14,375 bases of DNA. Source: Pseudomonadota bacterium. Lineage in GTDB: Bacteria > Bdellovibrionota > Bacteriovoracia > Bacteriovoracales > Bacteriovoracaceae. Of the stretch, positions 7,865 to 14,375 are shown in pieces (position 1 is the first letter of the stretch; each line of letters begins with the position of its first letter). A program made the translations under genes and the position numbers. Below the pieces are notes generated by a model. It was given only the letters and a program-made list of their open reading frames with translations, was not told where the DNA came from and did no database searches. Location of the stretch: the NCBI GenBank assembly GCA_021299675.1, contig JAJTIF010000399.1, positions 1 through 14,375 on the forward strand. Reading direction: 5' to 3'.

Positions 7865-10099
7865 ATGAAATATATTTGGAACGTTGCCCTTATTCTCTCT
7901 TGTTTCACTCCCATGGTAGTGAACGCACAAGGATTACTCGAGGGTCTTCTCTCTTCTCAAACAGATCCCGCACCGCGATCAGGTGGCAGCTCTGGTTCGG
8001 GGACACCCGTCACCAATCAACCCGCACCGATACCTTCCGTGAGCTCTACGGCTTCCTCACAAAACTGTCCTTCTTCAGGCCAAGTCACTGTGCCACTGCA
8101 GTTCATCCAGGCGATGCAGAGAACGAGAGGAGCGAGTCTTCAGGTGAGCCATGATGTGGCTGTCAATCGCATGCAGATTAAGGGAGGAGATTTCCTTTCG
8201 AACTGTAACGGAATGCTTGAGTGGGGACTAAGAAATCCCACCACTCAATTTCCTCAATATGTAGTTGAGTTAAAAATTAAAAGCTGTGGCTCGCCCGCAT
8301 GTCCTTACAGCGTGATGGAGAAAGATGCCAGCGGAAGTTCTGTTGAGAAACAAATTACCGTTGCTCCATCTTTTGAAGGCTTCAAGCAGTGTCTTAAGGA
8401 AACTGGTGTGATGAGTGAGAGCGGAAGTGTGAACGCCAATAAAATGGTGATCCGTGATCTTGATATCTCTTTCGATCGTGTTTCACAATCTGCACCTGTG
8501 TGGTTTGGCTCACATCTTCCTGAAGCCAAGGCTGTCTATCGCAAACAAGGTGAAAGTGGTTGCTACCACTACGAGGACATTCGTCAGGGTGGAGTGAACA
8601 TCTACTCCCAGGAAGACAGTGATCGTATGCGTCTGGATGAACAAGCCCAGCTCATTTGTCAGAGCGGAAACTATAGACACATTTCAGATTTCATTGATCG
8701 CTACGGCCAATACTCAGGAACCCTGAGCGCCATCCGTGATGAATTGATCCTAAAAGACTATCGCGCACTGGCAGAAAAAATTCGCAAGAATGAAGACATC
8801 CAAACTGCAGACTTTTCTATCATCGCCGACTTTCAACGCTATGTGGTTGATCCACTTACCAACCAAATTGCCTCGGTCCATGAGGAAATTGGACGTCTTC
8901 CGGCCGGAAGCCAAGAGCGCCGTCGCAAAGAAGCCCAGCTGCAAGACATGATGAAGCGCCTTGCCTCATTTAAATCTTCTCCCTACATCGCCCAGGCGGA
9001 TGTTGATAAATTGATGGCGAAGGGACTGTTTGATGAAGCCGCATCGGTCAACACCATCCACCTCACCGCTCAGCACTTTGGGCGCCTCGGTGTGAGTGAG
9101 AGAGGGGTTGCCATCACTCCACGTGTCGCGCGAAATAGAATCCAAGAAGGCATTAGCCAGTTTAATGCCACACTCGTCGATCGCAAACACGAGTACGAAG
9201 TTAAAACCGGCCGAGTCACAGGTGAGTCAGATTACTACTATGACCTAGCTGCTCAACATCGTAGAAATATCCAGATTCGTACCGCAAACTACCAAGCTGA
9301 AATCACCACTGAAGCACAACGCATACAACCTCCACAGGGCTACTGTTATCGCTACTTCAGAAACACTCAAAAATGTGTGAACGATTCAATGCTGAGGATT
9401 AATGAGTTGCGCGAGCAACTGCGCCTTAGTAATCAGGCCGATGCTGCCATTGTTGAAGAACTCTTAGCGAAATCTCGCCGTTATGAACAATGGGAAACCG
9501 AGGGCCGTCGCTATGTTGCTTCTCAGTCAGGCGAAGAGGCACCCAAAGAAGAAGTGGCCCCACGTCGCGAAAGACCTGAGGGGCCAGCTGTTGAAGCGCC
9601 TCAAGCCGATCGCAGAGGTGAACAACAAGCCGCTGACAATGGCCAGTACCAGTTCCAGTTCAATAACCCCATGATGCAGGGACAGATGCCAACGCAGCAG
9701 CCTGGTATGATTCCTGGCCAGCAACAGTTTAATCCTTATGCTCAACAGCAGCAGTGGGGAACCCAGCAGTTTATGGCACCATGGTGGCAGTCTCAGCAGC
9801 CCCAACAGCAGAGCTATAATCCTTTCATGTACCAGCAACAACCTCAGATGGGCATGCAGGGTCAGTATTCATTTAACTTTGGGCAAGCTCAAGCCAACAT
9901 GAATCCATGGGCCCAGCAAGGCATGCAGATGGGTTACAATGGCAATATGTTTGCCGGTCACCAGAATCCCTATCAGTGGGGTGGAATGCAGCCACAGATG
10001 CCTATGGGGCCAGGCTTCGGTCCTCAGTCTTATTATCAAAATGGGGTTGGGTACGGGAACATGATGGGTCAACAAGGAAACTTCGTCTTTAGGCAATAA
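7865..10099 (+). CDS. large exported protein with a Gln/Met/Gly/aromatic-rich prion-like C-terminal tail, function unknown
   Basis: Protein of 744 residues that I do not recognise. Layout: signal peptide 1-21 (cleavage after VVNA), a Ser/Gly/Pro/Thr-rich linker (30-70), a cysteine-containing region (68-270, seven Cys), a mostly helical, charged region (270-550, including a probable coiled coil around 335-370 and two more Cys at 494 and 504), an Arg/Glu/Pro/Ala linker (555-590), and a 153-residue tail (592-744). By my hand count the tail has about 42 Gln, 22 Gly, 17 Met, 15 Pro, 14 Asn and 26 aromatic residues, with a single Arg and no Asp, Glu or Lys. Nine cysteines in the mature part suggest disulphides and hence a periplasmic or extracellular location. 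The start is ATG 7865, because GAGG lies seven bases upstream; the frame also opens at 7832. It ends 20 bases before a strong terminator. Composition like this favours self-association, but function is unknown. Confidence 0.85.
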   Translation: MKYIWNVALILSCFTPMVVNAQGLLEGLLSSQTDPAPRSGGSSGSGTPVTNQPAPIPSVSSTASSQNCPSSGQVTVPLQFIQAMQRTRGASLQVSHDVAVNRMQIKGGDFLSNCNGMLEWGLRNPTTQFPQYVVELKIKSCGSPACPYSVMEKDASGSSVEKQITVAPSFEGFKQCLKETGVMSESGSVNANKMVIRDLDISFDRVSQSAPVWFGSHLPEAKAVYRKQGESGCYHYEDIRQGGVNIYSQEDSDRMRLDEQAQLICQSGNYRHISDFIDRYGQYSGTLSAIRDELILKDYRALAEKIRKNEDIQTADFSIIADFQRYVVDPLTNQIASVHEEIGRLPAGSQERRRKEAQLQDMMKRLASFKSSPYIAQADVDKLMAKGLFDEAASVNTIHLTAQHFGRLGVSERGVAITPRVARNRIQEGISQFNATLVDRKHEYEVKTGRVTGESDYYYDLAAQHRRNIQIRTANYQAEITTEAQRIQPPQGYCYRYFRNTQKCVNDSMLRINELREQLRLSNQADAAIVEELLAKSRRYEQWETEGRRYVASQSGEEAPKEEVAPRRERPEGPAVEAPQADRRGEQQAADNGQYQFQFNNPMMQGQMPTQQPGMIPGQQQFNPYAQQQQWGTQQFMAPWWQSQQPQQQSYNPFMYQQQPQMGMQGQYSFNFGQAQANMNPWAQQGMQMGYNGNMFAGHQNPYQWGGMQPQMPMGPGFGPQSYYQNGVGYGNMMGQQGNFVFRQ

Positions 10100-10120
10100 T
10101 CAAATAATCAGGTAATCAGG
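10097..10120 (+). repeat. three tandem copies of an 8-base unit, TAATCARR
   Basis: TAATCAAA (10097-10104), TAATCAGG (10105-10112) and TAATCAGG (10113-10120) follow each other without gaps. The first unit supplies the stop codon of the preceding gene. Because the unit length is 8, the three TAA triplets fall in the three different reading frames. Confidence 0.8.
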
Positions 10121-10185
10121 TGCCAGCCTCCGTCTAAGAAATCTTAGACGGAGGCTGGCACTTTTTTTTCTTTTTTTTATTTTTT
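10120..10185 (+). terminator. strong intrinsic terminator, 20-bp perfect stem followed by T-rich tract
   Basis: The left arm 10120-10139 begins GTGCCAGCC. It is exactly complementary to the right arm 10142-10161, which ends GGCTGGCAC; formally two A bases separate the arms. The run of 8 T, C, 8 T, then more T follows immediately on the plus strand (10162-10185), so it terminates the prion-like-tail gene. On the minus strand the T-rich tract reads as A-rich and lies before the hairpin. The convergent porin gene therefore gets a stem but no U-tract from it. Confidence 0.93.
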
Positions 10186-11668
10186 AGAAATCAATACCAA
10201 GTCTCAGGCCAGCACCTAAAACATTCGTCGTTGCGATCTTCGTCGCACTGTTAGAGAAGGTGTAGTAGTCACCGACGAGCCAGTACGCCAAGAAACCTGA
10301 GACGTTCACATTCGGATTCCACTGATAGTTAAATCCAAGATCAATCTCCGTTCCATAGTCATCAGTTTGATCAGCTAGGGCATCGAAGCGGTAAGCTTCT
10401 TCGTGGTGCCAAGCCTTGGATCCACTCTTCGCTGTCTCCATAGCTGTTGCCATGATCGCGGCCATGCTCCAGGTCCACTTATCAGTCTTGTAGTGCGCAT
10501 GAAGCTTAAAGAAGCGAGCATTGGTGATGCCAGAGTCAAAGATACTACCGCGAGCTTCATTGAAAGCTGAGTAGTTGTAGCGGAACATCAGTTCAGCGAC
10601 ATGGTAGTTTGGATTTAATTGGAAGCCTTCAAAGGTTGAAGTGGCGCCATTATCACCGCCAACCTGTCCTGCATGGAAACCGTACTCCCATTTTTTGCCC
10701 GGTCTCCAGTTGCTTTCGAAAAGGATCGCCGTGCTGGAGATGCTTGAGCTATCCGTGCCGCCATAAATCTTTCCGAATTCTCCGGAAAGAATTGGTACTT
10801 CAAACTTCACATCAAACTTCTCCCAGCTTTTCGAAAAATAGATATCAATGAGTGTGACATCAGTTGAGCCGCGGGAGGCAGTTGCTGAAGCAGGGTCAGA
10901 GGTGTCTGGAGTATTGCTACGATAAAGCGTATTGGGTTCGTTCGAGCGCTTAGTGTAAGCCACCGAAGCGACCGTGTTGGTGCTCTTGTTGTCGTAAGCG
11001 GCAATCAAACCCATTTCGCGGGCATCAGCCTGACCGTTGGGCTGGTTTCTGTCCGTGTTTCCAGCAGCGCCTGTCCCGTAGGAGTTTAAACGAGCCCAGT
11101 GGGGAGTCAGAGTAAAGTTTCCAATGCGCATTTGACCCTCAAGACCATCGTACTGAGTATAAAAGCGATCAAAGGTTCCTCGACCCTCATTTAAAACGGC
11201 ACCGAGTCCGTAGCCTTTTGCATAGCGACCGACCTTCACAAGAGCGGTGTCAGCATAGAGTTCAGCGTAGAGTTGATTCACATTAAGATCCGAGCGTTGA
11301 GCCGGAACTGTGTTGTAGTAAGCCGAAGTGCCGCGGCCCGCTTGGTTTTGGGTGGTGTTATCACCCAACAAACCGCCGCGAGCATAACCGGTCGAAAGTT
11401 CACCCTTCACCGAAACAGCATCATTCACAATGAGGTGGGGATTGAGCTTAAAAATGTAAGAGTGAAAAAGAGCTGAGTCATCACCGGACTGAATTCCCTG
11501 GGTGCCATCGGCAGTTGCAGTTTTTGAAATCGAGTCGTTGGTGCGACGAAAATTATTCAACATGATCGTATCGAAAGCGAGTGATCCATTCCAATCAATA
11601 GGAATAGCCAAGGCTGGTAGGGACACGAGGGCAAGGGTCAGGGCCAATAGCTTTTTGGACAAGTGCAC
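10184..11668 (-). CDS. outer-membrane porin-like beta-barrel protein
   Basis: Predicted outer-membrane channel or barrel of 494 residues. The signal peptide is 1-21 (MHLSKKLLALTLALVSLPALA, with Lys at 5-6). Many alternating amphipathic strands rich in Tyr, Trp, Asn and Gly follow, and the terminal LGIDF ends in Phe as in BAM substrates. The segment around 145-180 (KVGRYAKGYGLGAVLNEGRG onward to QYDGLEGQ) is reminiscent of alginate-export or phosphate-selective-type porins, but I cannot assign a substrate. The GTG start at 11668 is chosen because AAAGGAG lies five bases upstream and it gives a clean signal peptide. The same frame stays open to ATG 11890, but that extension would run antisense through the tRNA gene and add 74 residues with no signal character, so it is rejected. 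It converges on the preceding gene and is transcribed away from tRNA-Gln. Confidence 0.88.
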   Translation of the reverse strand: MHLSKKLLALTLALVSLPALAIPIDWNGSLAFDTIMLNNFRRTNDSISKTATADGTQGIQSGDDSALFHSYIFKLNPHLIVNDAVSVKGELSTGYARGGLLGDNTTQNQAGRGTSAYYNTVPAQRSDLNVNQLYAELYADTALVKVGRYAKGYGLGAVLNEGRGTFDRFYTQYDGLEGQMRIGNFTLTPHWARLNSYGTGAAGNTDRNQPNGQADAREMGLIAAYDNKSTNTVASVAYTKRSNEPNTLYRSNTPDTSDPASATASRGSTDVTLIDIYFSKSWEKFDVKFEVPILSGEFGKIYGGTDSSSISSTAILFESNWRPGKKWEYGFHAGQVGGDNGATSTFEGFQLNPNYHVAELMFRYNYSAFNEARGSIFDSGITNARFFKLHAHYKTDKWTWSMAAIMATAMETAKSGSKAWHHEEAYRFDALADQTDDYGTEIDLGFNYQWNPNVNVSGFLAYWLVGDYYTFSNSATKIATTNVLGAGLRLGIDF

Positions 11669-11789
11669 AAAAACTCCTTTCAATAACCAAAACATGTTTG
11701 AAAGACGATAAAGCAAAGCCTTGGACTCTGTCCAAAAAAAGGTCCCCAAGCGCAGAGATCTAAAATAATGATTTTGCATGGCATCTTCC
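11669..11789. other. intergenic region upstream of the porin gene
   Basis: Contains the porin ribosome site AAAGGAG (minus strand, just upstream of 11668) and a short palindrome TTGGAC-TCT-GTCCAA at 11721-11735 in the presumed porin leader. I do not find a convincing promoter pair for the porin. The palindrome could be an operator or a small hairpin in the mRNA leader, but it is too short to be sure. Confidence 0.35.
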
Positions 11790-11818
11790 TTGCCAAAAGT
11801 TTGGGAGCACGTTACATT
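11790..11818 (+). promoter_or_regulatory. predicted housekeeping promoter of tRNA-Gln (and probably prs)
   Basis: TTGCCA (11790-11795, 5 of 6 matches to TTGACA) and TACATT (11813-11818, 4 of 6 to TATAAT) are separated by exactly 17 bases. The start point would fall near 11825, about 20 bases before the mature 5' end of the tRNA. No terminator lies between the tRNA and prs. Confidence 0.6.
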
Positions 11819-11845
11819 CTGAGACACATTTTTTGTTAGTTCTGT

Positions 11846-11920
11846 AGGGGTGTCGACAAGTGGTAAGTCAGCAGATTTTGATTCTGCCATACGCAGGTTC
11901 GATCCCTGCCACCCCTACCA
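11846..11920 (+). tRNA. tRNA-Gln (anticodon TTG)
   Basis: A complete 75-base cloverleaf folds by eye. The acceptor stem is AGGGGTG/CACCCCT, the D stem GAC/GTC around AAGTGGTAA, and the anticodon stem GCAGA/TCTGC with loop TTTTGAT (anticodon TTG at loop positions 3-5). The T stem is GCAGG/CCTGC with loop TTCGATC, then discriminator A and an encoded CCA end (11918-11920). Every stem pairs perfectly. The UUG anticodon reads CAA and, by wobble, CAG. It lies 42 bases upstream of prs, a placement seen in many proteobacteria. Confidence 0.97.
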
Positions 11921-11962
11921 CTTTTTAGTATCTGCTCGTTCAGAGCCAAGAGGAGTGAAAGC

Positions 11963-12913
11963 GTGAGACGAATTGTCTTAGTATCCGGGTCCTCTATCCC
12001 TCAGCTCTCAAAAAAAATCTCTGAATTTCTTGATGTTCCTCTCGTTAACCCTCAAATACGAAAATTCGCTAATGGAGAAATCTACTGCGAAGTAGAGAAG
12101 AACGTGCGCGGCGCCGATGTTTTTATCCTTCAGTCAACCTGTGCGCCGGTCAATGATTCGCTGATGGAATTATTGATCATGATTGATGCTCTCAAGCGTG
12201 CTTCTGCGAACTCGATTACGGCTGTTATCCCTCACTACGGTTATTCACGCCAAGACAGAAAGAATGCCCCGAGAACTCCTATTACGGCAAAACTCGTGGC
12301 TGATCTTCTAACGGTGGCTGGCACCTCTCGAGTGATTACCATGGACCTACACGCTGGTCAGGTTCAGGGCTTTTTTAACATTCCTTTCGATAATATTTTT
12401 TCTTCTCCAGTCATTCTCGAGCACATCCGCAAAAATATTCTGCGTGACTCCAACAATCTGATTTGTGTCTCTCCAGACGCCGGTGGGGTTGAGCGTGTTC
12501 GCCATTACGCGAAGAAGCTTTCTACTGAAATCGCTATGATTGATAAACGTCGTACCGCCCCGAATGTCGCACAGGCGATGAACGTCGTGGGTGACGTCAA
12601 AGGCAAAGACTGTATCATCATCGATGACATGATTGATACGGCTGGAACACTCGTCCAAGCGGCTCAGGCTTTGAAAAAAAATGGCGCCCAGAGAGTATTC
12701 GCAGCTGCTACCCATGCGGTGTTTTCTGATCCAGCCCTCACTCGCATTGCCGAGTGCGCCGATCTGGAAGAGGTCATCATTACTGATACCATCCCACTCA
12801 CGGCGGAAGGCAGAAAAATTGAAAAGATCAAGGTTGTCAGTACTGGCGACATCTTGGCTAAAGCCATCCACCGCACCTTTAATCACGATTCAGTTTCGTC
12901 ACTTTTCATCTAG
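11963..12913 (+). CDS. prs: ribose-phosphate pyrophosphokinase (PRPP synthetase)
   Basis: Makes 5-phosphoribosyl-1-diphosphate from ribose-5-phosphate and ATP for purine, pyrimidine, His, Trp and NAD synthesis. The length of 316 residues is normal for class I enzymes. Motifs are FANGE (35-39), the ATP-binding stretch YGYSRQDRK (92-100), MDLHAGQ (127-133, metal-binding H130), PDAGG (171-175), DKRR (194-197, catalytic K195) and the PRPP loop DDMIDTAGT (221-229). The start is GTG 11963, because AGGAG at 11951-11955 lies seven bases upstream and there is no better ATG. It is followed by pth after only two bases, with no rplY/ctc gene in between. Confidence 0.97.
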   Translation: MRRIVLVSGSSIPQLSKKISEFLDVPLVNPQIRKFANGEIYCEVEKNVRGADVFILQSTCAPVNDSLMELLIMIDALKRASANSITAVIPHYGYSRQDRKNAPRTPITAKLVADLLTVAGTSRVITMDLHAGQVQGFFNIPFDNIFSSPVILEHIRKNILRDSNNLICVSPDAGGVERVRHYAKKLSTEIAMIDKRRTAPNVAQAMNVVGDVKGKDCIIIDDMIDTAGTLVQAAQALKKNGAQRVFAAATHAVFSDPALTRIAECADLEEVIITDTIPLTAEGRKIEKIKVVSTGDILAKAIHRTFNHDSVSSLFI

Positions 12914-12915
12914 CA

Positions 12916-13482
12916 ATGTTTCGTCTTGTCGTAGGGCTTGGTAATCCAGGGCGCGAGTATGATGAGACAAAACACAATATTGCGTGGATGTTGTTTAAAA
13001 GCTATGCACCCCTCCAGTCGGCTAACTGGAAAACAAAGTTTAAGGGCCTCTACTCTGATGTAGAAATCAAAGGCCAAAAAGTTACTTTCCTGCTGCCCCA
13101 AACCTACATGAATCTCTCCGGGGAGTCGGTGCAGCCCTTGGCGGCTTTCTACAAGATCCCCTTAAATGAAATCCTCGTCGTCCACGATGAACTCGACATT
13201 CCCTTCGGACAGGTTCACTTCAAAATGGGGGGCGGATTGGCCGGCCATAATGGTCTTAAGAGTATTGCCCAAACCATGGGCTCTGATCAGTTTGCCCGTA
13301 TGAGAATAGGGATTGGGCGCCCTGTGCATGGGACTGTGTCTGATTGGGTCCTGGGTGGATTTAGCCCCGAGCAAATGCAGTGGATGCCAGAGCTTTTCAA
13401 AAAGCTCCATGGCCCCTTAGAAGAATGTGTGATATCCGGTGTAAACAAAGCATCCGTTGTGAATAAGAAAGATTTGATTTAA
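12916..13482 (+). CDS. pth: peptidyl-tRNA hydrolase
   Basis: Releases tRNA from peptidyl-tRNA that has dropped off the ribosome; essential in bacteria. The 188 residues match the family length. Key residues are all present: N10 in VGLGNPG (6-12), catalytic H20 in TKHNIAWM (18-25), N66 in TYMNLSG (63-69), D91 in VHDELDIPFG (89-98) and N112 in GGGLAGHNGLKSI (105-117). The second helical segment continues with FARMRIGIGRP (126-136). ATG 12916 starts two bases after the prs stop and has no clear ribosome site, so coupling to prs is likely. Confidence 0.97.
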   Translation: MFRLVVGLGNPGREYDETKHNIAWMLFKSYAPLQSANWKTKFKGLYSDVEIKGQKVTFLLPQTYMNLSGESVQPLAAFYKIPLNEILVVHDELDIPFGQVHFKMGGGLAGHNGLKSIAQTMGSDQFARMRIGIGRPVHGTVSDWVLGGFSPEQMQWMPELFKKLHGPLEECVISGVNKASVVNKKDLI

Positions 13483-13493
13483 GAGGATTATTT

Positions 13494-14375
13494 ATGGGTT
13501 TAAATGTGGGTATTGTGGGTCTTCCAAACGTGGGCAAGTCCACCATCTTTTCTGCGCTTACATCTGCGCCGGCTGAAGCTGCCAATTACCCCTTTTGTAC
13601 CATCGAGCCCAACGTCGGTGTGGTGCACGTTCCTGACTATCGTCTCAAGAAACTCTCAGATATCGTTAAGCCGGAAAGAGTTGTCCCCGCGATCGTTGAA
13701 TTCGTCGACATCGCAGGACTAGTGAAGGGTGCCTCCAAAGGAGAAGGCCTTGGCAATCAATTCCTGGGTCACATCCGCCAAGTGGGTGCCATCGCCCACG
13801 TTGTCCGTTGCTTTGAAGACAATGACATCATTCACGTAGCTGGCAAAATTGATCCAATCTCAGACGTTGAAGTGATTAACATTGAGCTTGCTCTTGCGGA
13901 CCTAGAAACAGTCACCAAACGTCTCTCGAACCTAGAGCGGATGATTAAGAGTCAGGATAAGGTCGTTTCGACAAAAGCCAAAATTGCCAAGCCCGTCTTG
14001 GAAAACATGATTAAGGCGCTTGAATCGGGCAAACCCGCTCGTTCACTGGTGCTGGATGAGCAAGAGCTCGACTCTGTCTCCGACCTGCACCTCATCACCA
14101 TGAAGCCCCTGATGTATGTCTGTAACGTGGATGAGGCCAACATCAAATCTGAAAATGAACATGTAAAACGCGTCCGCGAAATCGCTGCTCGCGAGAATGC
14201 CAAAGTCATCACAATCTGTGGCAAGGTGGAAAGTGAGATTGCGGCCCTCGAGTCACAGGAAGAGAAGGATGAGTTCCTTAAAGAGATTGGAATTGAAGAG
14301 TCTGGTCTCTCTAAGATGATCCGTGAAGGCTACGAACTTCTCGGTATGTACACCTACTTCACGGCAGGGGTAAAA
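13494..14375 (+). CDS. ychF: redox-regulated/ribosome-binding ATPase YchF (C-terminus cut by window edge)
   Basis: An Obg-family P-loop protein that binds ribosomes and, unlike most relatives, prefers ATP. I read 294 residues from ATG 13494, preceded by AAGAGGA six bases upstream; family members have about 360, so roughly 70 residues are missing. The opening MGLNVGIVGLPNVGKST carries the P-loop (9-17). YPFCTIEPNVGVV (32-44), DIAGLVKGASKGEGLGNQFL (72-91) and VVRCFED (103-109) follow. The altered G4 motif NVDE (211-214, in place of the GTP-specific NKxD) is the hallmark of ATP preference. A helical coiled-coil insertion covers about 135-185. The frame ends at YFTAGVK, where the TGS domain begins. 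The gene lies 11 bases after pth, the usual pth-ychF order. Confidence 0.97.
   Translation, partial: MGLNVGIVGLPNVGKSTIFSALTSAPAEAANYPFCTIEPNVGVVHVPDYRLKKLSDIVKPERVVPAIVEFVDIAGLVKGASKGEGLGNQFLGHIRQVGAIAHVVRCFEDNDIIHVAGKIDPISDVEVINIELALADLETVTKRLSNLERMIKSQDKVVSTKAKIAKPVLENMIKALESGKPARSLVLDEQELDSVSDLHLITMKPLMYVCNVDEANIKSENEHVKRVREIAARENAKVITICGKVESEIAALESQEEKDEFLKEIGIEESGLSKMIREGYELLGMYTYFTAGVK

Noticed and set aside
9527..9841. 104-codon open frame on the minus strand over the Gln-rich tail
   Set aside because: Its Leu-rich composition is what the complement of CAG-rich codons produces; it is a shadow frame.
11721..11735. Short palindrome TTGGAC-TCT-GTCCAA upstream of the porin gene as a regulator binding site or terminator
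   Set aside because: The stem is only six bases, there is no U-tract following it on either strand, and no second copy is visible.
11669..11890. N-terminal extension of the porin reading frame to ATG 11890
   Set aside because: It runs antisense through the tRNA-Gln gene, has no signal-peptide character, and an internal GTG at 11668 has an ideal ribosome site and signal peptide.
9638..11920. Possible functional link between the Gln-rich protein and the nearby tRNA-Gln gene
   Set aside because: tRNA-Gln next to prs is a conserved arrangement independent of the Gln-rich gene, and the porin gene lies between them; the proximity is most likely chance.
12347..12886. 179-codon open frame on the minus strand inside prs
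   Set aside because: It lies fully antisense to a confidently identified gene, shows no recognisable motif and has no plausible ribosome site or neighbours.
1..14375. CRISPR arrays, insertion sequences, attachment sites or defence genes
   Set aside because: No regularly spaced repeats, transposase or integrase motifs were seen; the only RNA gene is a complete tRNA with no adjacent integrase.

Overview
The window is ordinary chromosomal DNA of a Gram-negative bacterium of moderate GC content. An LptF/LptG-type lipopolysaccharide-export permease, two outer-membrane beta-barrel proteins ending in a C-terminal Phe, and several signal peptides all point to a double-membrane cell. Gene content and protein style (CYVAT/CFI-box protein, large exported orphan proteins, moderate GC) suggest the Bdellovibrio-like bacteria (Bdellovibrionota/Oligoflexia). 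That placement is an inference from memory, not a database result. I see no phage, insertion sequence, CRISPR array or defence system.

Layout. Positions 1-3872 are a leftward operon. Read in transcription order it encodes an outer-membrane barrel protein, a TPR-like protein with a CFI-box-like C-terminus, one LptF/G permease, peptide deformylase (def) and methionyl-tRNA formyltransferase (fmt, cut by the left edge). A 74-base divergent region separates it from a rightward operon at 3947-7791: galU, an exported protein of unknown function, and priA, joined by a 4-base overlap and a zero-base junction. At 7865-10099 is a monocistronic-looking gene for a large exported protein. Its last ~153 residues are almost uncharged and rich in Gln, Gly, Met, Asn and aromatics (prion-like). 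A very strong hairpin terminator follows. Convergent to it is an outer-membrane porin-like gene (10184-11668, minus). The right end is a conserved housekeeping block on the plus strand: tRNA-Gln(TTG), prs, pth and ychF (cut by the right edge).

How the genes fit together. Def and Fmt are the two enzymes of the N-formylmethionine cycle, Pth recycles peptidyl-tRNA, YchF is a ribosome-associated ATPase and Prs supplies PRPP. PriA restarts stalled replication forks. GalU (UDP-glucose for surface glycans), the Lpt permease and the barrels serve the envelope. Two familiar neighbourhoods are altered: priA is separated from and opposed to def-fmt, and rplY/ctc, often found between prs and pth, is absent.

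The most unusual items are the exported protein with the prion-like tail and the CFI-box-like protein inside the Lpt/def/fmt operon. I do not see a clear multi-gene undescribed system; the novelty here lies in individual orphan proteins.
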